Shown: positions 34,446 through 43,174 of the stretch, piece by piece
Position numbering within the stretch: the stretch's first letter is position 1
Layout of the letters: each line of letters opens with the position of its first letter
Origin: Atkinsonella hypoxylon
Lineage: Eukaryota > Ascomycota > Sordariomycetes > Hypocreales > Clavicipitaceae
Assembly: GCA_000729835.1 (NCBI GenBank)
Contig: JFHB01000126.1
Span: 1 to 64,000, forward strand
Reading direction: 5' to 3'
Length of the DNA: 64,000 nt
Made by a program: the position numbers and the translations under genes
Notes under the pieces: model-generated
What the model saw: only the letters and a program-made list of their open reading frames with translations
Databases searched by the model: none
Told to the model about the DNA's origin: nothing

Positions 34446-35843
34446 ATGGGTTGGGGACGTCGGGCAAGATCTGCCACAAACGAGTGGAGAGATCAGGCCG
34501 ATCAAATTGCGTCGGAGGAACAGGCCTATTATGCACAGATGCAGGCTAGGTTCCTAGCCGGCAGAGAAGATGGGTCAAGCTCACCCAATCTTATCGCTAG
34601 GTACATCTCTCCCAAGGGCCTCGCATTCGAAGAGCTTCCTACGCTACTAGGCGGGCTCACAATTCACGGTTCGCGGGGCAAAACTATTGCCGATATCGAT
34701 GATTTAACAAGACTGGAGCCTGGAGACCCCATTTTTGATTCTGTTGCAGCCGTCGTGCAGTTCGGTGTAGATCTGTTGTATAGCCGCCAGGGCTTTCGTT
34801 CCCTAGCACTTACTGGACAGCGCATCATTCGAGCGGCGCAGAAAATCGAATTGAGGACCAGAGACCCAGACAAAGTTTCTGATCATGTTACAGACTTCCT
34901 AAGGCGCATTACTAGAACATTTCCAGCCATTGTAGTCTATGACTTATGGGGCCTGAATGGAAGGACTACCAAGTGTGACTGGGAAGTACCTATGGACAGG
35001 ATATTTCCTCCTCGTCATGCAGCAGTGATCGAGATCAACCGGAGGGTGAGTAATTCCTTTTTGTTAAAGTAAACTGTTTTAACATGTCCCACGAGCTAAC
35101 AATCACTGAACCAGATTGTGGATCAATTGATTGAAGCTCGAATGACGGCGACTTCCAGTTCAGCCGACAGCTATGCCTCGGAAAGGTTTCGTACCTTACT
35201 GTTTCGTTTGGGCGTAACTATGGCCCACGAGCTTTGTCACGTGTTTACAAGCTACTTACTTTATAACCCTTTGGCCCACACTCCTCCTGTTGTCACATAC
35301 GGTCCATATGGGGATCGCCAATTTGGTGAATCGGGACGTTTCTGGGAATCGCGCATGTTTGGCGGCTTCATCGACATGCGAAAGAAGGAGAGTAGCATAG
35401 AGAGAGTTGCTATAAGACATGAACACGGAAAAACAGCAATCATCAGTCCCTTGGCTATAACAGCGATGATGTACAAAGGTAAGTAAGCGTCTTATTTCCT
35501 TTTAACCCCCACACTCACACCTCCCTCTTCAATCCTTGTGGCTGATGCAAAAGCTGTTCTAGACTTCGACATCTTACCTTTTCTAGATCATGATGATTGG
35601 GAGCATTCAAAGTACATACATCCACACGAAATTCACATCTGGAAACAGGAATACGGTGACTTTTTCGAAGGCATAACAACCGACTTCCCTCCCGAGCTAA
35701 GCAGCGAAGTGCTTCAATTCTTAACCCATGGGCAAGGAACTTGGTCCAGTATTGCAGCTGATAATTTGCGATCTTATGCGCTCGATAGCAACGTGCAGAT
35801 TCAAAACGCAGCCCTCAATAACACGGTAGAGGCGACGGCGTAG
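34446..35843 (+). CDS. Unknown HExxH (HELCH) putative zinc-metallopeptidase-like protein
   Basis: Three exons: 34446-35045, 35115-35478 and 35563-35843. Introns are 69 bp (GTGAGT...CCAG) and 84 bp (GTAAGT...CTAG). The product is 414 aa. The ATG at 34446 is chosen because the diverged inverted copy keeps an ATG at exactly this place; an open frame extends upstream to 34308. Residues 234-250 contain VTMAHELCHVFTSYLLY, an HExxH motif (His 238, Glu 239, His 242) in a hydrophobic helix, as in zinc peptidases. A Glu at about 278 in FWESRMFGG, conserved in the paralogue, lies 36 residues later and could be the third, gluzincin-type ligand. There is no signal peptide, so it is probably cytosolic. The N-terminus is charged and helical (DQADQIASEEQAYYAQMQAR). 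I do not recognise the family, and peptidase activity is only inferred. Confidence 0.8.
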
Positions 35844-35845
35844 GG

Positions 35846-36004
35846 GTTGAAGAAAATCGCGACCCTATCCGCGTGGGCCACGTGGAGTCACGTGGAGTCA
35901 CGTGTCAATCGGCGGGTGGCGGAGGCGCATGTAGCATGTCACGTGACCTATGGGCGATACGTGCCCACAAGCGACATATCACGTGTGGAGGAGGATATCG
36001 TGCC
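35846..36004 (+). repeat. 159-bp E-box-rich direct repeat, copy 1
   Basis: Starts just after the stop codon of the HELCH gene. It contains five CACGTG palindromes plus one TACGTG. It is identical to copy 2 at 36077-36235 except for one base (CGATACGTG against CGGTACGTG). Confidence 0.92.
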
Positions 36005-36011
36005 TGTCGCA

Positions 36012-36050
36012 CAGTATATAAGGGGGTTCAACCGAACATACAGCGTGGCG
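36012..36050 (+). promoter_or_regulatory. TATA-like core promoter between the two E-box repeats
   Basis: GTATATAAGGGGG at 36013-36025 follows the five CACGTG sites of copy 1, and an ATG with a 72-codon frame (MPQFLRQVEENRDP...) begins at 36056. The arrangement looks like a mobile promoter cassette; whether it is used is not known. Confidence 0.35.
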
Positions 36051-36076
36051 TGGCCATGCCGCAATTTTTGCGACAA

Positions 36077-36235
36077 GTTGAAGAAAATCGCGACCCTATC
36101 CGCGTGGGCCACGTGGAGTCACGTGGAGTCACGTGTCAATCGGCGGGTGGCGGAGGCGCATGTAGCATGTCACGTGACCTATGGGCGGTACGTGCCCACA
36201 AGCGACATATCACGTGTGGAGGAGGATATCGTGCC
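36077..36235 (+). repeat. 159-bp E-box-rich direct repeat, copy 2
   Basis: Second copy, at a 231-bp spacing. Its 3' flank (CCCTTGTGTG...) is also found after the partial third copy at about 29418-29492, in front of the broken gene fragment there. Confidence 0.92.
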
Positions 36236-36351
36236 CTTGTGTGCACACGACAGTGCACTTACGGTAGATAGGACACACATCTAGAACATCTAGAACCGAC
36301 ACTTGTTATTATCAATCAAGAACACACTCATTTATCGCGCATCAGGCCCCT

Positions 36352-36545
36352 TCTCAGAAGTGAGTTGCCCCGAACGGTGCCGGGGAGCTTCCGGCCAGCA
36401 TAGCCTCACTTTAGACCGACTGCTCCGACCTATAACGAGGGCCCCGGACGGTGCGTACTTAGAAGTGAATTACCCCGTGCGGCACCGAGGGGCTACCGAC
36501 CAAGATAGCCTCACTACAGGACTGATTGCTCCGACCTACCCCCTA
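36352..36545 (+). repeat. Two diverged tandem units of about 80 bp (period 106 bp)
   Basis: Unit A (36355-36437) and unit B (36461-36543) share AGAAGTGA.TT.CCCCG, ATAGCCTCACT and TGCTCCGACCTA in order. Their origin is unknown; they may belong to the same mobile element as the SINE-like sequence that follows. Confidence 0.75.
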
Positions 36546-36814
36546 TACATCTAAAGCCGCCGCAGGCTGGTCTCCCTAGCGCGGCAGCGCACCTATAGTT
36601 ATCTTATGGTAGGAAAACAGACCAGGCCTGACCAGGGCCGGAACCGTTTACTATCAAAGAAGCACCGGGTTTTCCTCCCTGTTACAAGATTTTTCCTCGG
36701 TGGATAAGTAAGCAGAGGTACTAGATAGCTAGCGTGTTGCCTAACGCAATAAGCTATCTCTTTGATGCCGACCCGCTTTTTCTCGACAGCTCTATAGAGT
36801 GACTTTGAATAACT

Positions 36815-37041
36815 ACCCCGTGGCGCAGTGGTTAAGCGCTAGGGTGGCCCACTTATGTGGACTCGCAGGTTCGAATCCTCTACGGGGCACAATTCTAGCT
36901 GCTCCCCGCCCAGCTAGAATTGAACCACGGCTAGCTAGTAGGCCCGGTCCCCCTACTAACTAGTGCTATAGTTATAGTTGCCTTTAGGTAGTAGAAGTCG
37001 TACCCCTACTACCTAAAAAAAAATAAAAAATAAAATAAAAA
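36815..37041 (+). mobile_element. tRNA-derived SINE-like element
   Basis: A tRNA-like head (36815-36889) has a perfect polymerase III A box (TGGCGCAGTGG, 36821-36831) and B box (GGTTCGAATCC, 36868-36878). A D-arm pairs GCGC with GCGC, and the ends can pair (CCCCG/CGGGG), but there is no proper anticodon stem, so it is not a working tRNA. After the head come three hairpins: 36891-36901 with 36911-36921 (11-bp arms), 36936-36942 with 36952-36958, and 36985-36994 with 37006-37015. The last runs into an A-rich tail, 37014-37041. Head, body and A-rich tail in this order define a SINE. A decayed tRNA gene beside chance hairpins is the alternative. Confidence 0.6.
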
Positions 37042-37515
37042 ACGCGGATTTTACAAGCTACTCCGCGCTATAAATTAGCTATATACACCTAGCGCTCTAG
37101 GGTTAATTCGAGCTGTTGCTAATAACTAGATTAGGAGCTTAAGACCTCTAAAATAGCTTCTCAAGCGGCCTCTGCAGCTGTAGCTTGCAATGCGCCGCTA
37201 GCGCTACAAGAGGTCACTTAACGTTGCTGCACTCGGCAAACGAGACCAGTGGGTCGGTACGCGAATGTATGTAGCCGCCTTAGAGATGCTCCTAGTAGCT
37301 ACCTACCCATGCTGTGCAGCCGCGCCACACCACGCCACGGACCAGTGGCACCAGCAACCACGCCAACTTCTCCAGATGACGACGAGTGGTCTGCCCCAGA
37401 CCAAGAAAAAAAAAAAAAAAAAAAAAGACAGCTCCTCCATATCACCCTTAACCTCCCGTGGCCCGACGCCATCAATCACCATCACGAACAGCAAAGCCCC
37501 CAGCTTGCAAACCCA
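37042..37515. other. Promoter and leader of PAM17
   Basis: AT-rich to about 37180, then more GC-rich. A run of about 20 A residues lies at 37405-37425 within the probable 5' leader. No separate gene seen. Confidence 0.45.
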
Positions 37516-38387
37516 ATGTCGTCTCTGAAAACCCTAGTACTGTGCCTGCCGCGCACCGCAGCCTCATCCCCGACTGTCCCATGCTGCTCGAAAGCTCCCA
37601 TGACCACAGCTTGCATCGCCAGAGCGCCCTTGCGAACGAGCCAGGCCGTATCCGCGCTCAAATGCAGCGCCCTCGTCAGCCCTCGATCGATCCTCCGCCT
37701 TGTCCCCGTTGCCCCCGCGTCCCCGCCCATGTCGATTGCCTCGCAGGCGCGATGCCTCGCCAGCTCGGGAACCAGCTCGGGAGCTCCCAAGTCGAATCTA
37801 GACTGGGACTCGTTCTTCAAGCTCCGTCTCCGTCGGCGCCGGATCCAGCTCCTCTTCTCCGTGACGACGGGCTTGCTCGGGGGCGCGGGCGGTGCCCTCT
37901 TGCTGTCCACCGGCATGGCTGAGCCCGTCGTCCTGCAGATTCCGCTGGACCCCTTCGTGACGCTGGGCCTGATGACCCTCGCTTGTGCCGGCATGGGGTG
38001 GCTCATTGGCCCGAGCATCGGCAACCAGGTGTTCTACCTGATGAACCACCGCCTCAAGGCCCAGATGATGCAGAAGGAGAGCGAGTTTTTTGCGAGGGTG
38101 AAGAAGAACCGGGTTGATCCTACTAACTCGAGTGCTGGAAATCCAGGTGCGTGTTGCGAAGTACTGCTTTTTTCCATCCTTTGACGAGATCAACCATTTC
38201 TTTCTTTTCTTTCTATTTTATTTTATTTTATTTTTTATTTTTATTTTATTTTGGCTCTTTTAGCAAAGACTAATCTGTGCTAGTCCCTGATTTTTACGGC
38301 GAAAAGATCCAGAGCGTCTCTGGGTACCGACAATGGCTCAAGGATCAGCGGGCATTCAATAAGAAGAAGTCACGCGCTTTTGTGTAA
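37516..38387 (+). CDS. PAM17: PAM17, import motor subunit of the mitochondrial inner membrane
   Basis: Pam17 helps build the presequence-translocase-associated Hsp70 motor that pulls proteins through TIM23 into the matrix. Exon 1 is 37516-38146 and exon 2 38284-38387, joined across a 137-bp intron (GTGCGT...GCTAG) that contains a TTTTA-rich stretch. The product is 244 aa. Residues 1-90 are rich in Arg, Ser and Ala with few acids, as in a matrix presequence. Then follow DWDSFFKLRLRRRRIQLLFS, two membrane segments (LLGGAGGALLLSTG and LGLMTLACAGMGWLIGP), and the conserved tail NRVDPTNSS...PVPDFYGEKI...SGYRQWLKDQRAF. The splice rebuilds this tail exactly. An upstream open frame from 37249 crosses the A run and is not used. 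It converges with UBA4, 329 bp away. Confidence 0.92.
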
Positions 38388-38716
38388 AACGGTATTTTCC
38401 AAGGCTGAATTGCGTTCATATTCGTCGTAAATCAAATTTGCATTCCCTAAACGTGTTGGACTAAAAGGGATTTTTATCGAGAGCGTATGAGGATATGGGT
38501 TAGAATGAGCCATCGCGGATTTGCGCGTCCGGAATATTGAAAGGAAAAAGTCAGGTGGAGAAAAAGGACTGTGTACGTTCCCGACTCTCATTGTAGCCAT
38601 CTTGGAATTCAGCATGAGTGCGCATCAATAGGTCCGCCGTTTTTACTCAACAGCGGCGGGCTTGATCATTCTTACCTCTCTCAATTCAATTCTTTTATGT
38701 TCTGTGAAAGATGTGT

Positions 38717-40363
38717 CTATAAGAACGGCAAAGAGCTATCGACCGTTGTTTTCCAAGCCCGCAAGCCTCCTGCGATATCTCCTACAAATCTAGCTCCCGA
38801 ACGATCCAGCCCCAGCTCTTTCAGCTTCGCTGCTGCTATCTGCGAGTCATTTCCGACTCGACACACGACGTATACCGGAACATCTGCTGGCAAATCGGCA
38901 GGGACTCCCTCTGGCAAAGTATCCCTGGCCCTATGGCTCATAATTCGACTTACAGGCACGTTGATCGAGCCAGGGAGATTCGCCAAGCTGAAATGCTCCT
39001 TCTCTCGCACATCCACGAGGACATGTCGTACCCCGTCTTTCACCAGCTGATGATACGAGTCTGCCGTGATCCGATCCTTGAGCGGCAGCAACTGCACCGG
39101 CTTCGTGACGCCACAAAACTGGACGTAGTCCATGGAAGATCGCAAGCATTCCAGCGTCAGGGGCGCATTCTCAGAGCAAGCGAGGCAATCGAGGCGCTTG
39201 CCTCGCACGCGGACTGATCGAAACGGCGCGCTATCCGCCATGCCGCTGAACAACAGCATAGTGTGGTGCCGAGCTTCATCGTGCGTGGCCTCCAGACCGC
39301 CTCCTGCGATGAGCTTGATTGCCTCCAGCGCTTGCAAGACGCCCATCACGCCGACAACGGGACCAACAATCCCGCCTTCTCCGCAGCCTACTACGCTCTC
39401 GGGGGGAGGAGGCCTGGGGAAGACGCAGCGGTAGCAGGGGCCCTTCCCGGGCGGGCTGTTGAGCACAAGGAGTTGTCCGGAGGTTTGAAAGGCGGATGCC
39501 GAGACGAGCGGCTTGCGCAGGAGAACGCAAATGTCGGAGATGAGATAGCGGGAGGAAGGGCGGTCGGTACAGTCGAGGACCATGTCATACTTGGACACGA
39601 TCTCCTGGGCATTTTCCGGCGAGAGATGGGTGGTGTGGGCTTCGTAGGTAATAGTAGGGTTCAAGCTGGGCGATGTCAGATTCTCCTTCTGACAGATGGG
39701 AAAAGACAAAAGAGGGACTTTTTTTGCTTCTCAAAACGGGTGCCCGCTACGGGAAAGACCACTGATGGATATATATATATATATAGTTTTTTTTTTTTTT
39801 CCTTACCCGCGCAGAAAACAGAGGGCACTGTCGACTTTCTTCATGCCCACCCGCGCCGTTGAATGAGCAATCTGCCTGTGCAAATTCGACATCTCGACCT
39901 CATCCCCGTCCACGAGACCAAGCGTGCTCACTCCTGCGCCCGCGAGGTACGCTGCGGCAGGACAGCCCAGACCACCTGCACCAACGAGAAGGATCTTGGC
40001 CTTTCTCAGCCTCAGTTGTCCTAGATTGAGACGGATTAGGCCTTTTGAAACGAATTCGCTTGCTTACAACAAACAAAGCTTGCGGGAGGGGGAAAAAAAA
40101 AAAAAGAACAGAAAAAGAAAAGGAAGCACAAAAGAGAGGTACAGAATAAGTTCAATATCACCATCTAGACCGAATTCCGGCACAATCATCTGCCGCCCAT
40201 ACCGCTGATACTCGTGCTCCTGAAGCGGCCACTTCCAATCGCGATCCTGATCCTGCCTTTCATCACCATGTTGTGCTTCAGCGGCGGCAAGTCGTGATTT
40301 CAGCTGGGCAAGTTCCGATTCGCGCTGGGCGATTTCCCTCCGCAGCTGATCAATCGTTTCCAT
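38717..40363 (-). CDS. uba4: UBA4/MOCS3: adenylyltransferase and sulfurtransferase for Urm1 / tRNA thiolation
   Basis: Uba4 adenylates the C-terminus of Urm1 and turns it into a thiocarboxylate, which feeds tRNA wobble-uridine thiolation and urmylation; the MOCS3 form also serves molybdopterin synthesis. Three exons: 40363-40162, 40020-39807 and 39665-38717, with two 141-bp introns (GTGATA...CTAG; GTAAGG...CCAG). The second acceptor is deduced from phase and from the joined reading FLRGLNPTITYEAH. The product is 454 aa. A coiled N-terminus is followed by the ATP loop VGAGGLGCPAA (about residue 80). Then come DGDEVEMSNLHRQ, the CYRC and CLAC zinc pairs, the ESVVGCGEGGIVGPVVG segment and a C-terminal rhodanese domain with its catalytic Cys at about 407 (VVCRVGNDSQ). 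It shares a 310-bp divergent promoter with SLX9. Confidence 0.92.
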
Positions 40364-40673
40364 ATCCCCAAGTGTGAAGTACTCAAAGAATAGAAGCTAG
40401 GGAAAATGGTGCACATAAAGTAGGATGCACCGTTCAGAAGTAGCGAAACGAGGTTGCTCTCAAAAAAAAAAAAAAAAAAAAAAATCCTTCTTACACTTCT
40501 GTGCATTTTCAAGTGACCCCTCGTAACGCCGCCACCTGCCATCCCCACAACCCGAGGTCAGCTCCACCAAAAAAAGTTTCCTAGCTTCGCGTCCATGATT
40601 ATGATATATATCCCATCCCACGTCATTTTCCTTTTCAGCACTCTTCACGTAGACAAAGCAGATACCGACCACC
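40364..40673. promoter_or_regulatory. Divergent promoter between UBA4 and SLX9
   Basis: The start codons lie 310 bp apart in opposite directions, so both promoters must overlap here. A run of 24 A residues (40460-40483 region) sits near the UBA4 side. No clear TATA box is seen. Confidence 0.6.
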
Positions 40674-41397
40674 ATGGTATGTCCCCAACATTCACTCCCC
40701 CAAACTCAAGTAAAGTACATCACTCGTAACGAAACCCCCTTCCCAGGCCCCTCTCCCGCCATCCAAGTCCCCGTCCGCCCGCCATCTGCGCATGCAAAGA
40801 GTCACAGGCAAAATCCACCCTCTGCTGCCCTCCAAAATCTTCCGCTCAGACGCCCACGTCACCGACGACTTCCTCCCCTCCAAGCGCGACAAGCGCCTCA
40901 TCAAGCACTCGTCATTCGTCTCACGCATCACCTCTTCGAAAATCACAAAAGCCAAGCGCCGCAGACCCAAGAACAAGCTCAAGACGTCGCTTGATGGTCT
41001 GGCGGATGCACTGCCGGAACTGAAGAACGGAGAAGGCGGTGAGGCAGTTCTCGCCGGGAAGATCAGGCACAAGAGTTTGAAGAGCAAGAAGGGTGCGTTG
41101 AAGAGGAAGGAGAGGATTATAAGGGGGGAGATGGAGAGATTTGGGGTTAGTATGGCCAAGCTGGCTGGTACGGATGGGACAACATCACGTACACGAGAGA
41201 ATACGAATATTCGTACGGGCGACCATGGCGATATTGTAGATGACGAAATGACTACCCAGGCATCAGACGTGCACAAAGCAGACTCGGAACCTGCATCTGC
41301 GTCTGCGGCTCCTGCCGCTACCGCCAATCGATGGGCTGTGCTACGAAATTACATATCGTCAACGATGGAACAAAACCCGGCGTTTACGGGCAAGTAG
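40674..41397 (+). CDS. SLX9: SLX9-like ribosome biogenesis protein
   Basis: Slx9 acts in 40S pre-ribosome maturation and export in the nucleus. The first coding exon appears to be only the ATG (40674-40676, ACCATGG context); a 70-bp intron (GTATGT...CCCAG) follows at once, and exon 2 is 40747-41397. The product is 217 aa. Family features are the basic LPSKIFRSDAHVTDDFLPSK segment near residue 25, then KAKRRRPKNKLKTSLDGLADALPE, then SLKSKKGALKRKERIIRGEMERFG, and a C-terminal ANRWAVLRNYISSTMEQNP. The Lys/Arg content fits an RNA-bound nuclear protein. An unspliced reading would stop soon, so the tiny exon is needed. Confidence 0.82.
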
Positions 41398-41934
41398 AAA
41401 GGCTCTTGCGGCATCACCATTTTTTAGTCCCACGCTACTACTTCAACGTCCTTCTCCGAAGACTCTTGCTTTGAAATTGAATTTGTTGCCATGCAATTTT
41501 GTGGGCAACATCAGCTAATCTCCTTCATTTGTCCAACGCCGTAACGCCACCGACATCAACACTCACTCATCACAGCTGCATGGACGGAATGAATTCCCCA
41601 TGTTGTCAAATGGAAAAGTAGTTCGTCATCCCGAATCTTCATAACGCCAGCGCTCGCTCTTCTGATGCAGTATTTAAAACTGCTTAAAGACGCATAAAGC
41701 AAAGAGGTACGATGCTTGAAGGAACAAGAACCTTGTGGAAAAAGAAAAAGTGAAAGGAAAAGAGCACAAATGAAACATGCTGATTCGCTGGTTTAAATGA
41801 AATGCGGCAAACAATTCTGAACGTGCAAAAATGGAGAAGCTGCCGCTCCGGCATCGACGGCCGGAGAGTTATCACAAGCTCATTCGCCCCGACAAACATG
41901 GTCTGGTAGTAGTAGGTCGACGCGGACCGAAAAC
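41398..41934. other. Convergent 3' flanks of SLX9 and the 120-aa gene
   Basis: No gene seen. SLX9 (plus) and the small unknown gene (minus) converge here, so the stretch should hold both 3' UTRs. Confidence 0.5.
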
Positions 41935-42297
41935 CTATTCCAGGGCCGACTTGATGCGTTTCTTTGCCCGTGCCGAGGTCGCAGTAGCGTCTGAACCTTG
42001 CGTGTAAATAACCGAATTTGTAAAAAGCCTGTGGTTGTGCTGCGACTGTTGATCATGGGTTCGAACTGAAACCCCTGCTTCTGGTACGCTGGCCTGTGAG
42101 TTTGTGTAGTTCGTTGAAACGCTAGAGTTATTAGAGCTTGTGGTGGAAGGTGCTGAATCGCTGGTATACTTCCTATCCGCCAGGCTAACTGCACCTCCAA
42201 AAGGCTTGGCTTTCATGCGAGAATTGAACTGGGAACGAATGGAACGTGACTGCGAAGACTGTTTATCAAGGCGGCATCCGTGCTTTTCGGATTCCAT
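41935..42297 (-). CDS. Small Ser/Thr-rich protein of unknown function
   Basis: A 120-codon open frame. The start MESEKHGCRLDKQSSQSRSI is followed by a Ser/Thr/Asn-rich middle part (SAPSTTSSNNSSVSTNYTNS) and a basic end (SARAKKRIKSALE). The frame is open further upstream (ARYGTCSTFDDIIDKMESEK), so the true start may lie in an earlier exon not resolved here; an AG acceptor at about 42352 would fit. It lies 158 bp downstream of the NEDD8 protease on the same strand. Composition is unlike random frames, but I recognise no domain. Confidence 0.45.
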   Translation of the reverse strand: MESEKHGCRLDKQSSQSRSIRSQFNSRMKAKPFGGAVSLADRKYTSDSAPSTTSSNNSSVSTNYTNSQASVPEAGVSVRTHDQQSQHNHRLFTNSVIYTQGSDATATSARAKKRIKSALE

Positions 42298-42454
42298 CTT
42301 GTCTATTATGTCGTCGAATGTAGAACACGTACCATACCGAGCCGAGCTCTACTCAATTCGTGGTGGTGTCTTATTGGTAAATGGGCTGGCGCTGCGTCTT
42401 GTCACTCAATCAGCTGACCATCGTTGCGAATATGGTGAATGACTTGAACTAGAC

Positions 42455-43174
42455 TTACGATCGTCTCCGTTCTCCTTCTTTGCGAAGACTGTCAATGATC
42501 CGCAGCATTTCCTTGCGGCCGCCGTTGCTATCGACCATTTTACCAGCCATACTCATAGACACCTTCTCCCGAGCATTGGCACTGAGCAGGCGCTTGACCA
42601 GCAAGTGGCGCATCAGGAGACACACAAAGACACCACAGTCGCTGCCATTTTCCTGCTGAGGAGAATCGTCAAGATTAATGAATCTCAAGGGCCTCCCGCA
42701 TATCTCGCTCATTCTGCGGGTCGCAAGGTTGGCCTCGGCGTAGTTGGCTCCTCCAAGAGAATCATAATGGAATGCAATGCCGTCAAGTATTGAAACCAGT
42801 AGCAGGGACCAATGACTGCCGCCCTCAGCGACGCCAACGTTGCGATTATCGTTGATGGGAAGGAAGACGTGAGTTACTTTAGAAAATTCGGGAAGCGCAG
42901 AGCGTACATGGCGAATGTCGGGCTCTTTCATGAGCAGAAACGTCATGCTGGGTCGTAGCAAGATTATACGGGCCTGTGGATAGCGCGGTAATGTCTCTCG
43001 CTCCAGATACTCTTCCCAGAAGGCGATATTATTGTCTGTGAGCCAGTCATTTTTTAGTGACTTGATGTCCTCCACAGTTAACAATACATCATAATAGCTG
43101 AGATAGGCCTTTTCGGGCGATAACTGTAGTCGGCAAAAGGAACAAGAAACACGATTAGCATTCACGTTCGTCAT
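42455..43174 (-). CDS. denA: NEDD8-specific Ulp/SENP8-type cysteine protease (DEN1/DenA)
   Basis: C48-family deneddylase that matures NEDD8 and removes it from cullins and other targets. The product from the ATG at 43174 is 239 aa, near the size of Aspergillus DenA. The catalytic set is complete: His 121 in GGSHWSLLLVSI, Asp 138 in HYDSL, Gln 174 and Cys 180 in SPQQENGSDCGVFVCLLMRH. The N-terminal LSPEKAYLSYYDVLL and DWLTDNNIAFWEEYLERE are typical of the fungal family. The frame is open upstream to 43618, but that part is not protein-like. A 42-nt stretch right after codon 3 has intron-like features (GTGAAT, TGCTAAT, pyrimidine run, ACTACAG) and removing it would keep the frame; it is short for an intron, so the exact N-terminus is uncertain. 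Confidence 0.9.
   Translation of the reverse strand: MTNVNANRVSCSFCRLQLSPEKAYLSYYDVLLTVEDIKSLKNDWLTDNNIAFWEEYLERETLPRYPQARIILLRPSMTFLLMKEPDIRHVRSALPEFSKVTHVFLPINDNRNVGVAEGGSHWSLLLVSILDGIAFHYDSLGGANYAEANLATRRMSEICGRPLRFINLDDSPQQENGSDCGVFVCLLMRHLLVKRLLSANAREKVSMSMAGKMVDSNGGRKEMLRIIDSLRKEGERRRS

Noticed and set aside
36056..36274. A 72-codon ORF (MPQFLRQVEENRDP...) starting between the E-box repeats.
   Set aside because: It is made almost wholly of the 159-bp repeat, which is also open in other frames; no sign of protein-level constraint.
36261..36350. LTR end of a Copia-like retrotransposon (TTATTATCAATCAAGAACACA-like text).
   Set aside because: The AATCAAGAACACA tail is suggestive, but no second LTR, primer-binding site or reverse transcriptase was found.
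36815..36889. Functional tRNA gene.
   Set aside because: A and B boxes are perfect, but no anticodon stem-loop can be folded and the acceptor and T stems are out of register, so a SINE head or dead tRNA is more likely.
39666..39709. UBA4 exon 3 starting earlier, at KENLTSPSLNPT.
   Set aside because: The phase does not fit the only GT donor of exon 2; the acceptor at 39666-39667 restores the frame and the family reading GLNPTITYEAH.
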